A program made the translations under genes and the position numbers. From JAHDHW01 sp965220465 (GTDB lineage Bacteria > Bacteroidota > Bacteroidia > Chitinophagales > Saprospiraceae): a DNA stretch of 64,000 nt. How positions within the stretch are numbered: position 1 is the first letter of the stretch; the number at the start of each line of letters is the position of its first letter. The notes beneath the pieces are model-generated. The model had not been told where the DNA came from. It ran no database searches and saw nothing but the letters and a program-made list of their open reading frames with translations. The stretch is from contig CBDCPZ010000017.1 in NCBI GenBank assembly GCA_965220465.1, forward strand, positions 155,776 to 219,775, in the 5' to 3' direction. Of the stretch, positions 45,404 through 54,614 are shown in pieces.

Positions 45404-46258
45404 ATGAAAATATTCTTAAAAAGTATAGTTGAATTAATCCTGTTGTCAGGAGCAATCTACATCAAATACAGTGATGAGGCTTTTTCTATGAAAGTTAGCC
45501 AGAACGACGTGCTTAACTCATTAGTCCTTTTCCTTATCTACGTGCTCGTACTCCGATTAAGTCTAAACGCAGTTAAAGTAATTTACCTTGGACGTTTAAA
45601 AATTAGAGGGATTGATGAAAAGAAAGATAATATATTTGTTGGCTTCAATAATATATATCGTTTATTATTTTCTCTTGGTTTGATTATTACCATATTTGGT
45701 TTTTTCGGAATCGACTTTCGGACCCTTTTGACCTCATTGAGTATCGTTGCAGCGGCATTTGCCATCATCTCCAAAGAATTTATCAATGATCTGATAATAG
45801 GAATCTACAATAGTTTTTCGAAGGATTTTGAGATTGATGATTATGTAAAAATTGATAACCAAAAAGGGAAAATCCTCGAAATCGGCTTATTAAAACTAAA
45901 ACTACTCAACGATGATGATGTCGTCGTTTTTATACCAAATAATAAGGTCTATGCTAATGAAATAGTAAACTACACAAAGCGGGATATCCGGCTGATGAGT
46001 ATTGATTTTCAAATGGATATCCGTTTTGTGAAAAGTATTGAAATCCTTGAAGAAGAATTAAAAAATTCGCTGGAAAGCTTTTCTGAATACATTATCGAAA
46101 ATTCATATTCCTTGAAAATTGTTGAAATGAAAAAGGATTATCTGGATTTTAAGTTTCAATATACCTTGATTCAGATGGATCGGGATTTGCAAAATAGCAT
46201 CAGGAAAAAAACGGTGAGAAAAGTATTTAGTTATATCACGGAAAGATCATTGATTTAG
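45404..46258 (+). CDS. Small-conductance mechanosensitive channel (MscS family)
   Basis: A 284-residue inner-membrane channel that would release solutes on hypo-osmotic shock. Three to four N-terminal helices lead to the pore-lining helix (SLSIVAAAFAIISKEFINDLIIG, given here in part: VAAAFAIISKEFIND). The MscS beta domain follows (EIDDYVKIDNQKGKILEIG, then VVFIPNNKVYANEIVNYTKR). The pore helix keeps the small-residue pattern (Ala/Gly) of the family. Size is typical of MscS. It stands alone and is convergent with the LuxR regulator with 15 bp between stops. Confidence 0.88.
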   Translation: MKIFLKSIVELILLSGAIYIKYSDEAFSMKVSQNDVLNSLVLFLIYVLVLRLSLNAVKVIYLGRLKIRGIDEKKDNIFVGFNNIYRLLFSLGLIITIFGFFGIDFRTLLTSLSIVAAAFAIISKEFINDLIIGIYNSFSKDFEIDDYVKIDNQKGKILEIGLLKLKLLNDDDVVVFIPNNKVYANEIVNYTKRDIRLMSIDFQMDIRFVKSIEILEEELKNSLESFSEYIIENSYSLKIVEMKKDYLDFKFQYTLIQMDRDLQNSIRKKTVRKVFSYITERSLI

Positions 46259-46273
46259 TCTTCTTTAGTCGCC

Positions 46274-47065
46274 TTACAACAACGCATTTATCATTGCAAA
46301 ATTCACCAGCTCCGTAGTGTTTTTCACTTCAGTTTTTTCCAATAACCTTTTACGGTAGGTGACCACGGTATGAAAACTCAATTCTAGCTTTTCGGCGATT
46401 GCTTTGCTTGAATGTCCTGATGCCAGAAGCTGGAGTACTTCTTTTTCTCTTTTTGACAATTTAATTGGTTTTCCGGCAACGAAAAAGTCTCCGGGGCTGA
46501 TCACTTGTAGTTGATTGCGTTTTTTGTCAAAAAGCACTGTTCGCGGATTTCGCGATAAATTAAGGTGAGAAATATCCGTCAATATCATTGCAAAAATGTA
46601 AGGATTTCCTTGAACGTCAAAACCTATCGGGAAAATCTGATGCTGAATACTCAAGACCTTTCCATCTTTTCGCAAACCTCGATAGTAGAATGAACAAATA
46701 AAATATGCACGATCCTCCGGAGCTTGCTGATAAAGGATTTCTATAGCCTTTTGATTGGTTTGCATGGCAAAAGCATAGTCTTCCGGATGCGTGAAACGAA
46801 CAAGTAATTCAGGCCCCATTTCCATTGCTTCTTTATAAGTGTAACCCGTTATTTGCTCCACCTCATCGCTGAGATAAAGGTTTTTCCAGGTTTTTACATT
46901 TCCAATTAAAAAAAAATACGGACCAATGGTTGCAAATCCTTTGGAAAGCGGATGCTGATCAATACCTTCTAAAAGGTCATCATAATCTTTGTCACGGACC
47001 AGGTATTGCCGTTTTCCCAACGCGTTGGCAAAATCAATATAGCTGTGGGAAAGTGCCTTTTTCAT
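46274..47065 (-). CDS. PAS-LuxR transcriptional regulator
   Basis: A 263-residue cytoplasmic regulator. A PAS-like domain spans about 45-170 (NLYLSDEVEQITGYTYKEAM, YYRGLRKDGKVLSIQHQ), and a LuxR-type helix-turn-helix lies at about 200-260 (LSKREKEVLQLLASGHSSKA, then FHTVVTYRKRLLEK). It has no receiver domain. The ligand of the PAS domain is unknown. It is divergent from the FG-GAP gene with 115 bp between starts, so control of that gene is plausible but unproven. Confidence 0.86.
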   Translation of the reverse strand: MKKALSHSYIDFANALGKRQYLVRDKDYDDLLEGIDQHPLSKGFATIGPYFFLIGNVKTWKNLYLSDEVEQITGYTYKEAMEMGPELLVRFTHPEDYAFAMQTNQKAIEILYQQAPEDRAYFICSFYYRGLRKDGKVLSIQHQIFPIGFDVQGNPYIFAMILTDISHLNLSRNPRTVLFDKKRNQLQVISPGDFFVAGKPIKLSKREKEVLQLLASGHSSKAIAEKLELSFHTVVTYRKRLLEKTEVKNTTELVNFAMINALL

Positions 47066-47180
47066 TTAATAAAAATAACAAGATTAATGGATTTGTCCCC
47101 TTTTTGGGGGACAGAATCGAGCGTTTTGAATCATTATCTTTAAAAGATGCTTTTTTAAACTTTCAAAAAACCTCAAAACT

Positions 47181-48806
47181 ATGATTCCAAATAATTTTAA
47201 TAACAAAACAATTTCATTAACAATCTTAATCCTTTTTTTCTGCTCAAACCTATTATTCTCTCAAAACTGGATGTCCAAAGGCCGATTTATCACTTCTGAT
47301 TGGGAAACTGGCGATAACATCGGAATTTCAATAGCCATCGACGGCGAATATATGATAACCGGAGCCTGGTGGGAGGACAATGACCCATTTGTTAACAGTG
47401 CCGGCGCGGCTTATATTTTTAAAAAAGACAATATGGATAATTGGTCAGAAATAACCAAACTGACTTCGCCAAATCCTGAATCCTTAGGTTATTTTGGTTA
47501 TTCAGTTGCCATTGATGGCGAATTTGCGGTGGTTGGTGCTTACAACGAAGATGAAGATGACGGCACTACAGTTTATGGAAACGCAGGTGCCGTTTATGTT
47601 TATCATCGGGAGCTCAACGATACTTGGGTAATGGAGCAGAGGCTGATAGCCAGTGATGTTGGACAAGGTGATTTGTTTGGATATAATATTGCAATTTCCG
47701 GCGATTATATTTTGGTGGGAGCTTTTAGCGAAGACGAAGATGTGAGTGGCAACAATACAATGAATAACGCTGGTTCAGCTTATATTTTTGAACGACAACC
47801 AAATGGTGATTGGACGGAAGTAAATAAACTAGTTGCCTCAGATCGGGCTGAAGGAGATGACTTTGGAAAGTTTGTGGATATAAGAGGCGATCGGGCAATC
47901 ATTGGAGCAATGAACAAAGACGATGACCCAAATTTTTTATTTAGTGCAGGAGCGGCTTATATTTTTGAAAGAAACGTCAATTCCGGAGATTGGGAAGAAG
48001 CCCAAAAACTATTAGCCTCTGATCATGGCAATTTTGATAATTTTGGTTGGGATGTAGCGATTGATGGTGACAAAGCTCTGATTGGTGCAAGAGCAGAAGC
48101 AGATTTGCCTGGAGGCGGAAACGCTGGGAATACAGGCGCAGCTTACTTTTTTGAACGCAATAGCAGCGGTGTTTGGGAAGAGGTGCAAAAATTGTATGCA
48201 AGTGATCATTCGCAAAATGACTTCTTCGGAGGAGCGCTTGATCTTCATGGAAATATTGCAGTGATCGGAGCAGAAATGGAAGATGAAGATCCTTCTGGCG
48301 GAAATATGGTCAGTGGTGCCGGATCAGCCTATATTTTTGAAAGACAACCCAACGGCGTTTGGCAGGAAGTGCAAAAAGTAATCGGCGAAAACCGCCAATT
48401 CGACGACCTTTTCGGAGCTTCCGTTTCGATCAGAAATGATCAAATTGCAATAGGAGCCTGGCGAGCGGATGAACCGGATGGACAAGACCAGATTTTTGAT
48501 GTTGGAGCCGCTTATATTTTCAAAAGAAATACGCCACTTGCTATTGATGAAAACTCGTGGAGCCAGGAGGTTCAAATTGCTCCCAATCCTTCAAAAGGTC
48601 TGCTTCGACTAGTCAAACCAACGGATGATGTTTTAAATTTGCAGCTCTCTGTTTATGATTTATTTGGAAAATTGGTTTTTGCAGAACCTATTATATTCAC
48701 CAGTTCCTGGGAAAAGTCGCTGGATCATTTACCTGCTGGTATGTATGTGGTATCATTTAAAAATGACCGATCTGTCAGTAAGCTCTTGAAGTGGATGAAA
48801 TTGTAG
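47181..48806 (+). CDS. FG-GAP repeat T9SS cargo protein
   Basis: A 541-residue secreted protein. After a signal peptide (ending NLLFSQ) there are about seven to eight repeats of 55-60 residues, each with FG-x-x-V-A-I-x-G-x-x-x-x-x-G-A ... GAAYIFER (e.g. FGWDVAIDGDKALIGARAEA, GASVSIRNDQIAIGAWRADE). This is the FG-GAP pattern of integrin-alpha-type beta-propellers. A type A sorting domain closes it (VQIAPNPSKGLLRLV, YDLFGKLVF, LPAGMYVVSF). Acidic loops (DEDDG, DEDPSG) may bind calcium. Partner is unknown. A terminator follows. Confidence 0.87.
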   Translation: MIPNNFNNKTISLTILILFFCSNLLFSQNWMSKGRFITSDWETGDNIGISIAIDGEYMITGAWWEDNDPFVNSAGAAYIFKKDNMDNWSEITKLTSPNPESLGYFGYSVAIDGEFAVVGAYNEDEDDGTTVYGNAGAVYVYHRELNDTWVMEQRLIASDVGQGDLFGYNIAISGDYILVGAFSEDEDVSGNNTMNNAGSAYIFERQPNGDWTEVNKLVASDRAEGDDFGKFVDIRGDRAIIGAMNKDDDPNFLFSAGAAYIFERNVNSGDWEEAQKLLASDHGNFDNFGWDVAIDGDKALIGARAEADLPGGGNAGNTGAAYFFERNSSGVWEEVQKLYASDHSQNDFFGGALDLHGNIAVIGAEMEDEDPSGGNMVSGAGSAYIFERQPNGVWQEVQKVIGENRQFDDLFGASVSIRNDQIAIGAWRADEPDGQDQIFDVGAAYIFKRNTPLAIDENSWSQEVQIAPNPSKGLLRLVKPTDDVLNLQLSVYDLFGKLVFAEPIIFTSSWEKSLDHLPAGMYVVSFKNDRSVSKLLKWMKL

Positions 48807-48852
48807 CGTCTATTTATTAAATAAAAAAAATCATCTTAATCCTTAAAAGCCC

Positions 48853-48888
48853 AACCGTTTGGTTTTAATTTGCCAAACGGTTTTTTTT
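48853..48888 (+). terminator. Terminator after the FG-GAP gene
   Basis: AACCGTTTGG and CCAAACGGTT with a 10-nt loop, followed by eight T. Confidence 0.88.
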
Positions 48889-48984
48889 ATTACTTTTATT
48901 TCGAAAGGCGCTTTGTCCAAATGCTGGATGAAGCAATTGCTTTTAAATGGTTGATAAATTTTCAGAAACAAATCCCTTAATACT

Positions 48985-50004
48985 ATGCATGCCGGTAAAA
49001 AATTTTCAATAAAAGAAGTCATTATTTGGACAAGGAGAGATATTTTTAAATTCATTCTTTTATCTACAATTCCAACGCTGCTATATGTTTTGTTGGATTG
49101 GACATGGTTGTCTTTGCCCTGGCTGCCTATTGCCTTGATCGGTACGGCGGTGGCATTTTTGATTGGTTTTAAAAATAATGCTTCTTATGATCGTCTTTGG
49201 GAAGGCCGAAAAATCTGGGGCGCTATTGTCAATTCGAGTAGGACATGGGGGATTTTTGTGCTGGATTTCGTGGCAAACAATCATGCTTTGGAACCAATTT
49301 CAAAAAGCGAATTAAAAGCCGTTCATCAGCAGCTCATCTATCGCCACATTGCCTGGCTGACTGCACTTCGTCATCAATTGAGACAACCGAAAATTTGGGA
49401 AAATATTGAAAAATCTTACAATGTCGAATACCGAAAAATCTACAGCGTCGCAGAGTTTGAAAATAAACTCGAAGATGACCTGACTTCTTTTCTTTCCACA
49501 GAAGACAAATCTTACATTTTATCGAAAAAAAATCGGGCAACTCAGTTGTTAAAGCTTCAATCTCATGATTTAAAAAACCTTTTGGATAAAGGCTTGATCG
49601 AAGACTTCAGGCACATGGAAATGGAAAATATGCTCAAAGATTTTTATACACAGCAAGGCAAGTGTGAGCGCATCAAAAACTTTCCCTACCCTCGTCAATT
49701 TGCTACGATCAACCTATATTTCGTTTGGTTGTTTATTTTTTTGGTGCCATTTGGCATGCTGCAGGAGTTTGGTAAATTAGGAGGTCAACTGGTTTGGTTG
49801 ACGATCCCTTTCAGCGTTTTGGTTTGCTGGGTTTTTCATACCATGGAAAAAATAGGAGAAGCTACCGAAAACCCATTTGAAGGTAGCGCTAATGACGTTC
49901 CTATGACTGCGCTGAGCCGGACCATCGAAATCGACCTCCGTGAGATGATGGATGAAGAAGAAATTCCAGCAGGTATTCAGGCTGAGAATAATATTTTGAT
50001 GTAA
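48985..50004 (+). CDS. Bestrophin-family (UPF0187) membrane channel
   Basis: A 339-residue inner-membrane protein of the bestrophin family, bacterial relatives of eukaryotic chloride channels; bacterial ones can form cation-selective pentamers. Helices lie at about 25-45 and 48-65, then LIGFKNNASYDRLWEGRKIW (the family hallmark, about 64-83), NSSRTWGIFVLDF, and two late helices (INLYFVWLFIFLVPFGML, then LVWLTIPFSVLVCWVFH). The NPFEGSANDVPM segment near 295 is also conserved. Start ATG 48985 fits the family; a 19-codon ORF just upstream (48921-48980) is probably chance. Confidence 0.88.
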   Translation: MHAGKKFSIKEVIIWTRRDIFKFILLSTIPTLLYVLLDWTWLSLPWLPIALIGTAVAFLIGFKNNASYDRLWEGRKIWGAIVNSSRTWGIFVLDFVANNHALEPISKSELKAVHQQLIYRHIAWLTALRHQLRQPKIWENIEKSYNVEYRKIYSVAEFENKLEDDLTSFLSTEDKSYILSKKNRATQLLKLQSHDLKNLLDKGLIEDFRHMEMENMLKDFYTQQGKCERIKNFPYPRQFATINLYFVWLFIFLVPFGMLQEFGKLGGQLVWLTIPFSVLVCWVFHTMEKIGEATENPFEGSANDVPMTALSRTIEIDLREMMDEEEIPAGIQAENNILM

Positions 50005-50082
50005 TTGTGATAAAAGGCTTTACCCCAATTTCACATTTGAATCATCTTAAAAAGCTAGTTTAGTAGCTCAAAATTTGATTAA

Positions 50083-51134
50083 ATGAAAAGACTTGCCATC
50101 TATTTTATTGTTATTTTATTAATTTTTAGCTGTGAAATGGCGCCGCCAAAGCCACCCACGTTTGTCAATTACAAGTCTTTAAATACTGAGAAATTATTAA
50201 CAACCATTGCTTTCGGCTCTTGTAACAAACATGACTTGCCGCAACCAATTTGGGAATCTGTTATCCAAAATCAACCTGATCTTTGGATCTGGTTGGGTGA
50301 TATTATCTACGGCGATACCGAAAACATGGAAACTTTGAAAAAGAAGTATGATGCACAAAAATCGAATATTGAATACCAAAAATTAGTGGAGACTTGTCCA
50401 GTCATCGGTATCTGGGATGATCATGATTATGGCACAAACGACGGCGATAAAAATTACTCAAAAAAGGAAGAGAGCAAACAACTGTTGCTCAACTTTTTGG
50501 ACGTTTCTAATAAATCACCAGTCAGAAAAAGAGAAGGTGCCTATCAATCTTTCACTTTTGGAAAAAAGGACAAAAAAGTAAAAATAATTCTCCTCGACGG
50601 ACGATATTTTAGGGACGAACTCAAAAAGGATAATTCCCAAAAAAAACGCTATTTACCAAACGAAACTGGAGATGTTTTGGGCGAAGCGCAGTGCAATGGC
50701 TGTCGCAAGAGCTTTCCGATTCTTCCATTGTGTTAAATATTATCGGTTGCGGAATCCAAATAATTCCAAAAGATCATCGCTTTGAAAAATGGGCCAATTT
50801 CCCGAAAGCCAGGAAACGCTTATTTGATCTTTTGGAAGCGAAACAACTGAAGGGCGTTATTTTGCTAAGCGGCGATCGACATATCGCTGAGGTTTCAAAA
50901 ACAAAACTGGATAGCTTGCCTTATGATTTGTACGATATCACTTCAAGTGGACTCACGCATTCCTGGGAGACTATTGGCGAAGAATACAACGAACTTCGCG
51001 TCGATGATAAAATGACCGGACAGAAGAATTTTGGTATCCTGAAAATTGACTGGAATGCTAAACCTTTACAAGTAAATATTGAAATTCGGGGCTTGGAAAA
51101 CAAACTTCACTTTGCTCAGGAAATTCTGTTTTAA
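50083..51134 (+). pseudogene. PhoD-like alkaline phosphatase lipoprotein, interrupted by a 1-bp deletion
   Basis: Two overlapping plus-strand frames (50083-50736 and 50691-51134) read as one metallophosphoesterase of about 350 residues. The first begins with a lipoprotein signal (ILLIFSCEM; Cys17) and holds AFGSCNKHDLPQPIWE, WLGDIIYGDTEN and GIWDDHDYGTNDGD, the metal-binding motifs of PhoD-type enzymes. The second frame continues with WLSQELSDSS and the LLSGDRHIAE motif. One added G at about 50693 (making CAG-TGG-CAA-TGG) joins them as ...GEAQWQWLSQEL. It would release phosphate from phosphoesters in the periplasm if intact. Real mutation or sequence error cannot be told. Confidence 0.82.
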
Positions 51135-51267
51135 TTTTTTACTTGTACTTTTGTTCAATAAAGCAATATTATTCAATTTACGCGAACAAAAGCTCATCGA
51201 TAATTATTATCTACATGAGCTTTTTATTATATTGAGTCAATGGTTTAAATCACAAAAACTAACTACG

Positions 51268-51681
51268 ATGGAAAAGCAGATTGGAATATGGATCGACCTG
51301 AAAAAAGCAAAAATTATTACTCTGTCTGGTAATCAAAAAAGCCTGAAAACAATAAATTCAGCAATCGAAACCCGCGACCGTATTGTGGGCGATTCAAAGC
51401 AAGCAGGCAGATTCGGAGAGCAATACATTGATAACGAAAAGTCGAAAGAACAGAAAATAAAAAAGCAAGCCAAAGATTTTTTAAAAACGGTTTTACAACA
51501 AGCAACTGACTGTGATGCTATCGTCGTTTTTGGCCCTGCCAATATGAAACACGAACTGGAAAAAGAAATTAAAAAGGATTACAACCTTTCCTCAAAACTA
51601 AAAGCAGTGGTCCCTACCGACAGCATGACGGATAATCAAACTAAAGCCTGGGTCGTCGATTTTTATAAAAAATCCAATTAA
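51268..51681 (+). CDS. Small eRF1/BaeRF-like conserved protein
   Basis: A 137-residue cytoplasmic protein. It starts MEKQIGIWIDLKKAKIITL and has RFGEQYIDNEKSKEQKIKKQ, AIVVFGPANMKHELEKEI and the end motif TDSMTDNQTKAWVVDFY. It resembles a Bacteroidota group of short proteins with an eRF1/Pelota C-terminal-like fold (BaeRF-type), linked by prediction to ribosome stalling or termination. Function is unproven. Start 51268 is preferred: upstream in-frame codons overlap the PhoD gene and are not conserved-looking. Confidence 0.68.
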   Translation: MEKQIGIWIDLKKAKIITLSGNQKSLKTINSAIETRDRIVGDSKQAGRFGEQYIDNEKSKEQKIKKQAKDFLKTVLQQATDCDAIVVFGPANMKHELEKEIKKDYNLSSKLKAVVPTDSMTDNQTKAWVVDFYKKSN

Positions 51682-51842
51682 AAATCAAAAGATTGGCGAA
51701 GTAGGAAACTTTTCGTACTTTTAAACCCAGATTGTTTTTTGGTTAGATTTACTATATTTCTAGCTGAAGAATGTTGTCTTTCAAAATTTAAGGCTAATTC
51801 AACTCCACTCTTATTCATTTGTCATTTTTAAATAGAAACCTA

Positions 51843-53777
51843 ATGAAAAACTTTGCAATTGCATTGATGATCTGTATTCCTTTTTTATCCTTTGCCCAGT
51901 CAGAAGCAAGCCTTTTAGGACACTGGCATGATGAAACAATTACACCTGCTTTTTTTGACAATCCCTATCACGATGTTTGGGGTGTTGAAATTAACGGAAT
52001 CGAATACGGGATCATCTCTTCAACCGATGGGTTTCATTTTTTTGATATGACCACCCTACCATTATCTGAGGAACCGGTAGCATTTGCAGCTGCAACGATT
52101 CAGGGCAGCCAGATATCGCATCGGGATATTAAAACGTATCAAAACTATTTGTATGCGGTAGCTGATGAAGGCCCAAGTATGCTACAGATTTTTGATCTGA
52201 GTGGATTGCCCAATTCGGTTGAGTTAGTTTACGAATCCAACGAGTTTATAACCAGAGCACATAATATTTTTATAGACGAAGACAATGGATGGCTTTACGC
52301 TTTGGGCGGAAGTGGTTTTAATGTAAAAATATTATCGCTTGCCAATCCGGAAGTGCCAACACAATTGGCTTCTTACCCTAATGGAAATTATAGCGTGAGT
52401 TATGTTCATGATGCTTATGTAAGAGACAATATCGCCTATCTTAATGCCGGCAACAATGGCTTGGTGGTAACCGATTTTACAAATCCTGAAAACCCAATCA
52501 CCTTGGGTACAATCACTGATTATCCGCAGCAAGGATATAATCACTCAGGATGGTTATCAGATGACGGGCAATATTATTTTATGTGTGATGAAACCCACGG
52601 AACGGACATAAAGGTGATAGATGTCAGTGACTATTTGGATATGGAGGTAGTTGCGTTTATGAATGCTGAATCTACGACTAATCAAATTGTTCACAATATT
52701 TATATTCAGGGTGATGTTTTGTACGCTTCCTACTATTATGACGGGTTGCAGGTTTTTGACATTTCAAACCCTATGTTTCCGAACCGAATAGGATACTTCG
52801 ACACCTATCCCGGTGCGAACAGCAATTATTATGCTGGTGCTTGGGGGATATTTGTTTTGCCTTCGGGGTTACCGTTGATCTCCGATATGCAAACCGGGTT
52901 TTATTTCTTTGATGAAGTTGTGGTTCCACCAAATACTTCTGTGATTCCATCTGCAAATTCTTATGAATTGTGTGAAGGCGAAGATTTTACTTTTACAATA
53001 TTTCTTGGAAATGGTTTTGACGTTTCCGGGGCAAATCTGTCAACCGGCAATTTACCGACTGGAACAACAGTTTCATTCAGTTCTAATCCTGCTGCGCCAG
53101 GCACAGATGTGGAAGTTACTATTTCAGGAGCGGAAGTAGGGATGTTTGATTTGGAAATTTTTGCTACGGATAATATTAATAACGGACAAACCATCGTGGC
53201 CATTGAAGTAATCGAAATGGAAACGGCCAATTTAATCAACCCCTCAAATGGAGAAATGGAAGTTGGGGGAACAATTAATTTTTTCTGGGCAGGAGCTAGT
53301 ACTGCAAACAGTAAAAGTATTGAAATTTCGACAAACGAATCTGACTTTGAAAACAATATTTTATATACCTATCAGGTAAATAACAACTCTTATAACTTTA
53401 CAGGTGCGTTGGATGAAAACACGACTTATTATTGGCGAATTGTCGCGGATTATGGCTGTGGAGAAACCGATTCTGAAATCTATTCTTTTACTACTGAAGG
53501 GCCATTGGGTTTAAACGAAAATATCAATGGAAATACCTTTTTATTGACTCCAAATCCTGCCAGTGACCAGGTCACTTTGCAATTTGAAAATCCTTTGGAG
53601 AAAGATCTTTTCGTTGAATTGATGCTGTTAAATGGACAAGTAGTCAAAACATTTCAAATGGAGTCCCAAAGTAGTAGTAGTCAAATACAAGTTAGAGATC
53701 TCGCTGAAGGCCTTTATGTGTTGCGTTTAGTTTCCGGAGAAAATACAACAAGCGAAAAAATATTGATTCAGCATTGA
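51843..53777 (+). CDS. Choice-of-anchor B family T9SS cargo protein
   Basis: A 644-residue secreted protein. The start at 51843 gives a clean signal peptide (ending PFLSFAQ); the upstream Met adds eight residues. The N-terminal half (about 20-365) is the choice-of-anchor B domain with LVIVD-like propeller repeats (HDVWGVEINGIEYGIISSTD, YGVT-like VVTDFTNPENPITLG, DIKVIDVSDY, GLQVFDISNPMFPNRIG). One or two Ig/PKD-like domains follow, then a fibronectin-like segment (NSKSIEISTNESDFENNILY). A type A sorting domain ends it (LTPNPASDQVTLQF, LAEGLYVLRLV). Ligand is unknown. Confidence 0.86.
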   Translation: MKNFAIALMICIPFLSFAQSEASLLGHWHDETITPAFFDNPYHDVWGVEINGIEYGIISSTDGFHFFDMTTLPLSEEPVAFAAATIQGSQISHRDIKTYQNYLYAVADEGPSMLQIFDLSGLPNSVELVYESNEFITRAHNIFIDEDNGWLYALGGSGFNVKILSLANPEVPTQLASYPNGNYSVSYVHDAYVRDNIAYLNAGNNGLVVTDFTNPENPITLGTITDYPQQGYNHSGWLSDDGQYYFMCDETHGTDIKVIDVSDYLDMEVVAFMNAESTTNQIVHNIYIQGDVLYASYYYDGLQVFDISNPMFPNRIGYFDTYPGANSNYYAGAWGIFVLPSGLPLISDMQTGFYFFDEVVVPPNTSVIPSANSYELCEGEDFTFTIFLGNGFDVSGANLSTGNLPTGTTVSFSSNPAAPGTDVEVTISGAEVGMFDLEIFATDNINNGQTIVAIEVIEMETANLINPSNGEMEVGGTINFFWAGASTANSKSIEISTNESDFENNILYTYQVNNNSYNFTGALDENTTYYWRIVADYGCGETDSEIYSFTTEGPLGLNENINGNTFLLTPNPASDQVTLQFENPLEKDLFVELMLLNGQVVKTFQMESQSSSSQIQVRDLAEGLYVLRLVSGENTTSEKILIQH

Positions 53778-53897
53778 TGAAAAAGTAGTTAAAAAATGGT
53801 GGAGATTTTTAAAATAGAATTAAATACCTTTTACATAACCTATTCTAAAGCCGTTGAATTGGTTGCCATTCCTGAAATGAATTTTAGGAGAAAATTA

Positions 53898-54443
53898 TTA
53901 GAAGCAAAAGTCAATTTCACCAATTTTTTTATCAAAATGCAACTGAACCCTTGAGATAGTGCCGTCCGACGAAAGCATTACAAGCGTACCCCAGTCTTTT
54001 TTGTATTGTGAATATATAGTTTCTCCTCCGAGCCACTCATCAGTATAGCTGAAAGAATCATCGGGTTCGCCTATTAATTCTATAACTTTAAACCTAGGCT
54101 GACCTAAAACATCTAAAGTTGTTTTTCCATTAAATCCATTTCGGACTTCAATATAATCTGCTTTAGTATAATAGAAAAAATGGTGGTCAAGATAGAATAT
54201 CCCACCTCCGCAATTCATGCCTTCGTTGTTTTCCGGTGATGAACCGGTATAGCAAGGAAGCACTTTTTTGATGTCATCCATTGATGCTTTGCCATTTAAA
54301 TCATTGATTGTACCTTTTTCAAAATCAAGAAAAAGAGAATCACATGATATTGTTTTATTTATTTTTCCATGCACTGTTAGAAAGTTTCCGTTTCCGATAA
54401 ACGCCATGGATAAAATGATTGTAGTAAAAAATATTATTCTCAT
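53898..54443 (-). CDS. Exported hypothetical protein
   Basis: A 181-residue protein with a signal peptide (MRIIFFTTIILSMAFIGNG). The mature part has paired Cys (ISCDSLF, LPCYTGSS, GMNCGGGIFY) and two aromatic-rich segments (YLDHHFFYYTKADYIEV, SYTDEWLGGETIY). No family is recognised. Its stop is about 120 bp from the convergent cargo gene upstream; start ATG follows a poor Shine-Dalgarno, as is usual here. Confidence 0.68.
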   Translation of the reverse strand: MRIIFFTTIILSMAFIGNGNFLTVHGKINKTISCDSLFLDFEKGTINDLNGKASMDDIKKVLPCYTGSSPENNEGMNCGGGIFYLDHHFFYYTKADYIEVRNGFNGKTTLDVLGQPRFKVIELIGEPDDSFSYTDEWLGGETIYSQYKKDWGTLVMLSSDGTISRVQLHFDKKIGEIDFCF

Positions 54444-54614
54444 TTAGAATAGGTGAATTAGGTTTTTGAAAAAATTCGTCAAACAGCTTAAAAATATAAA
54501 AATTTACAGCAATTTTTGTTCCTGTTGAATCATTTTTTTTATGTTGAGATTTGGGATTTGTAAAAATTGTCAAACCGTTTTTAATCAATTTCATAAGATT
54601 AATGTTTACTATTC

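Noticed and set aside
48921..48980. 19-codon ORF just before the bestrophin gene, as a possible leader peptide
   Set aside because: No run of regulatory codons and no attenuator hairpin between it and the gene.
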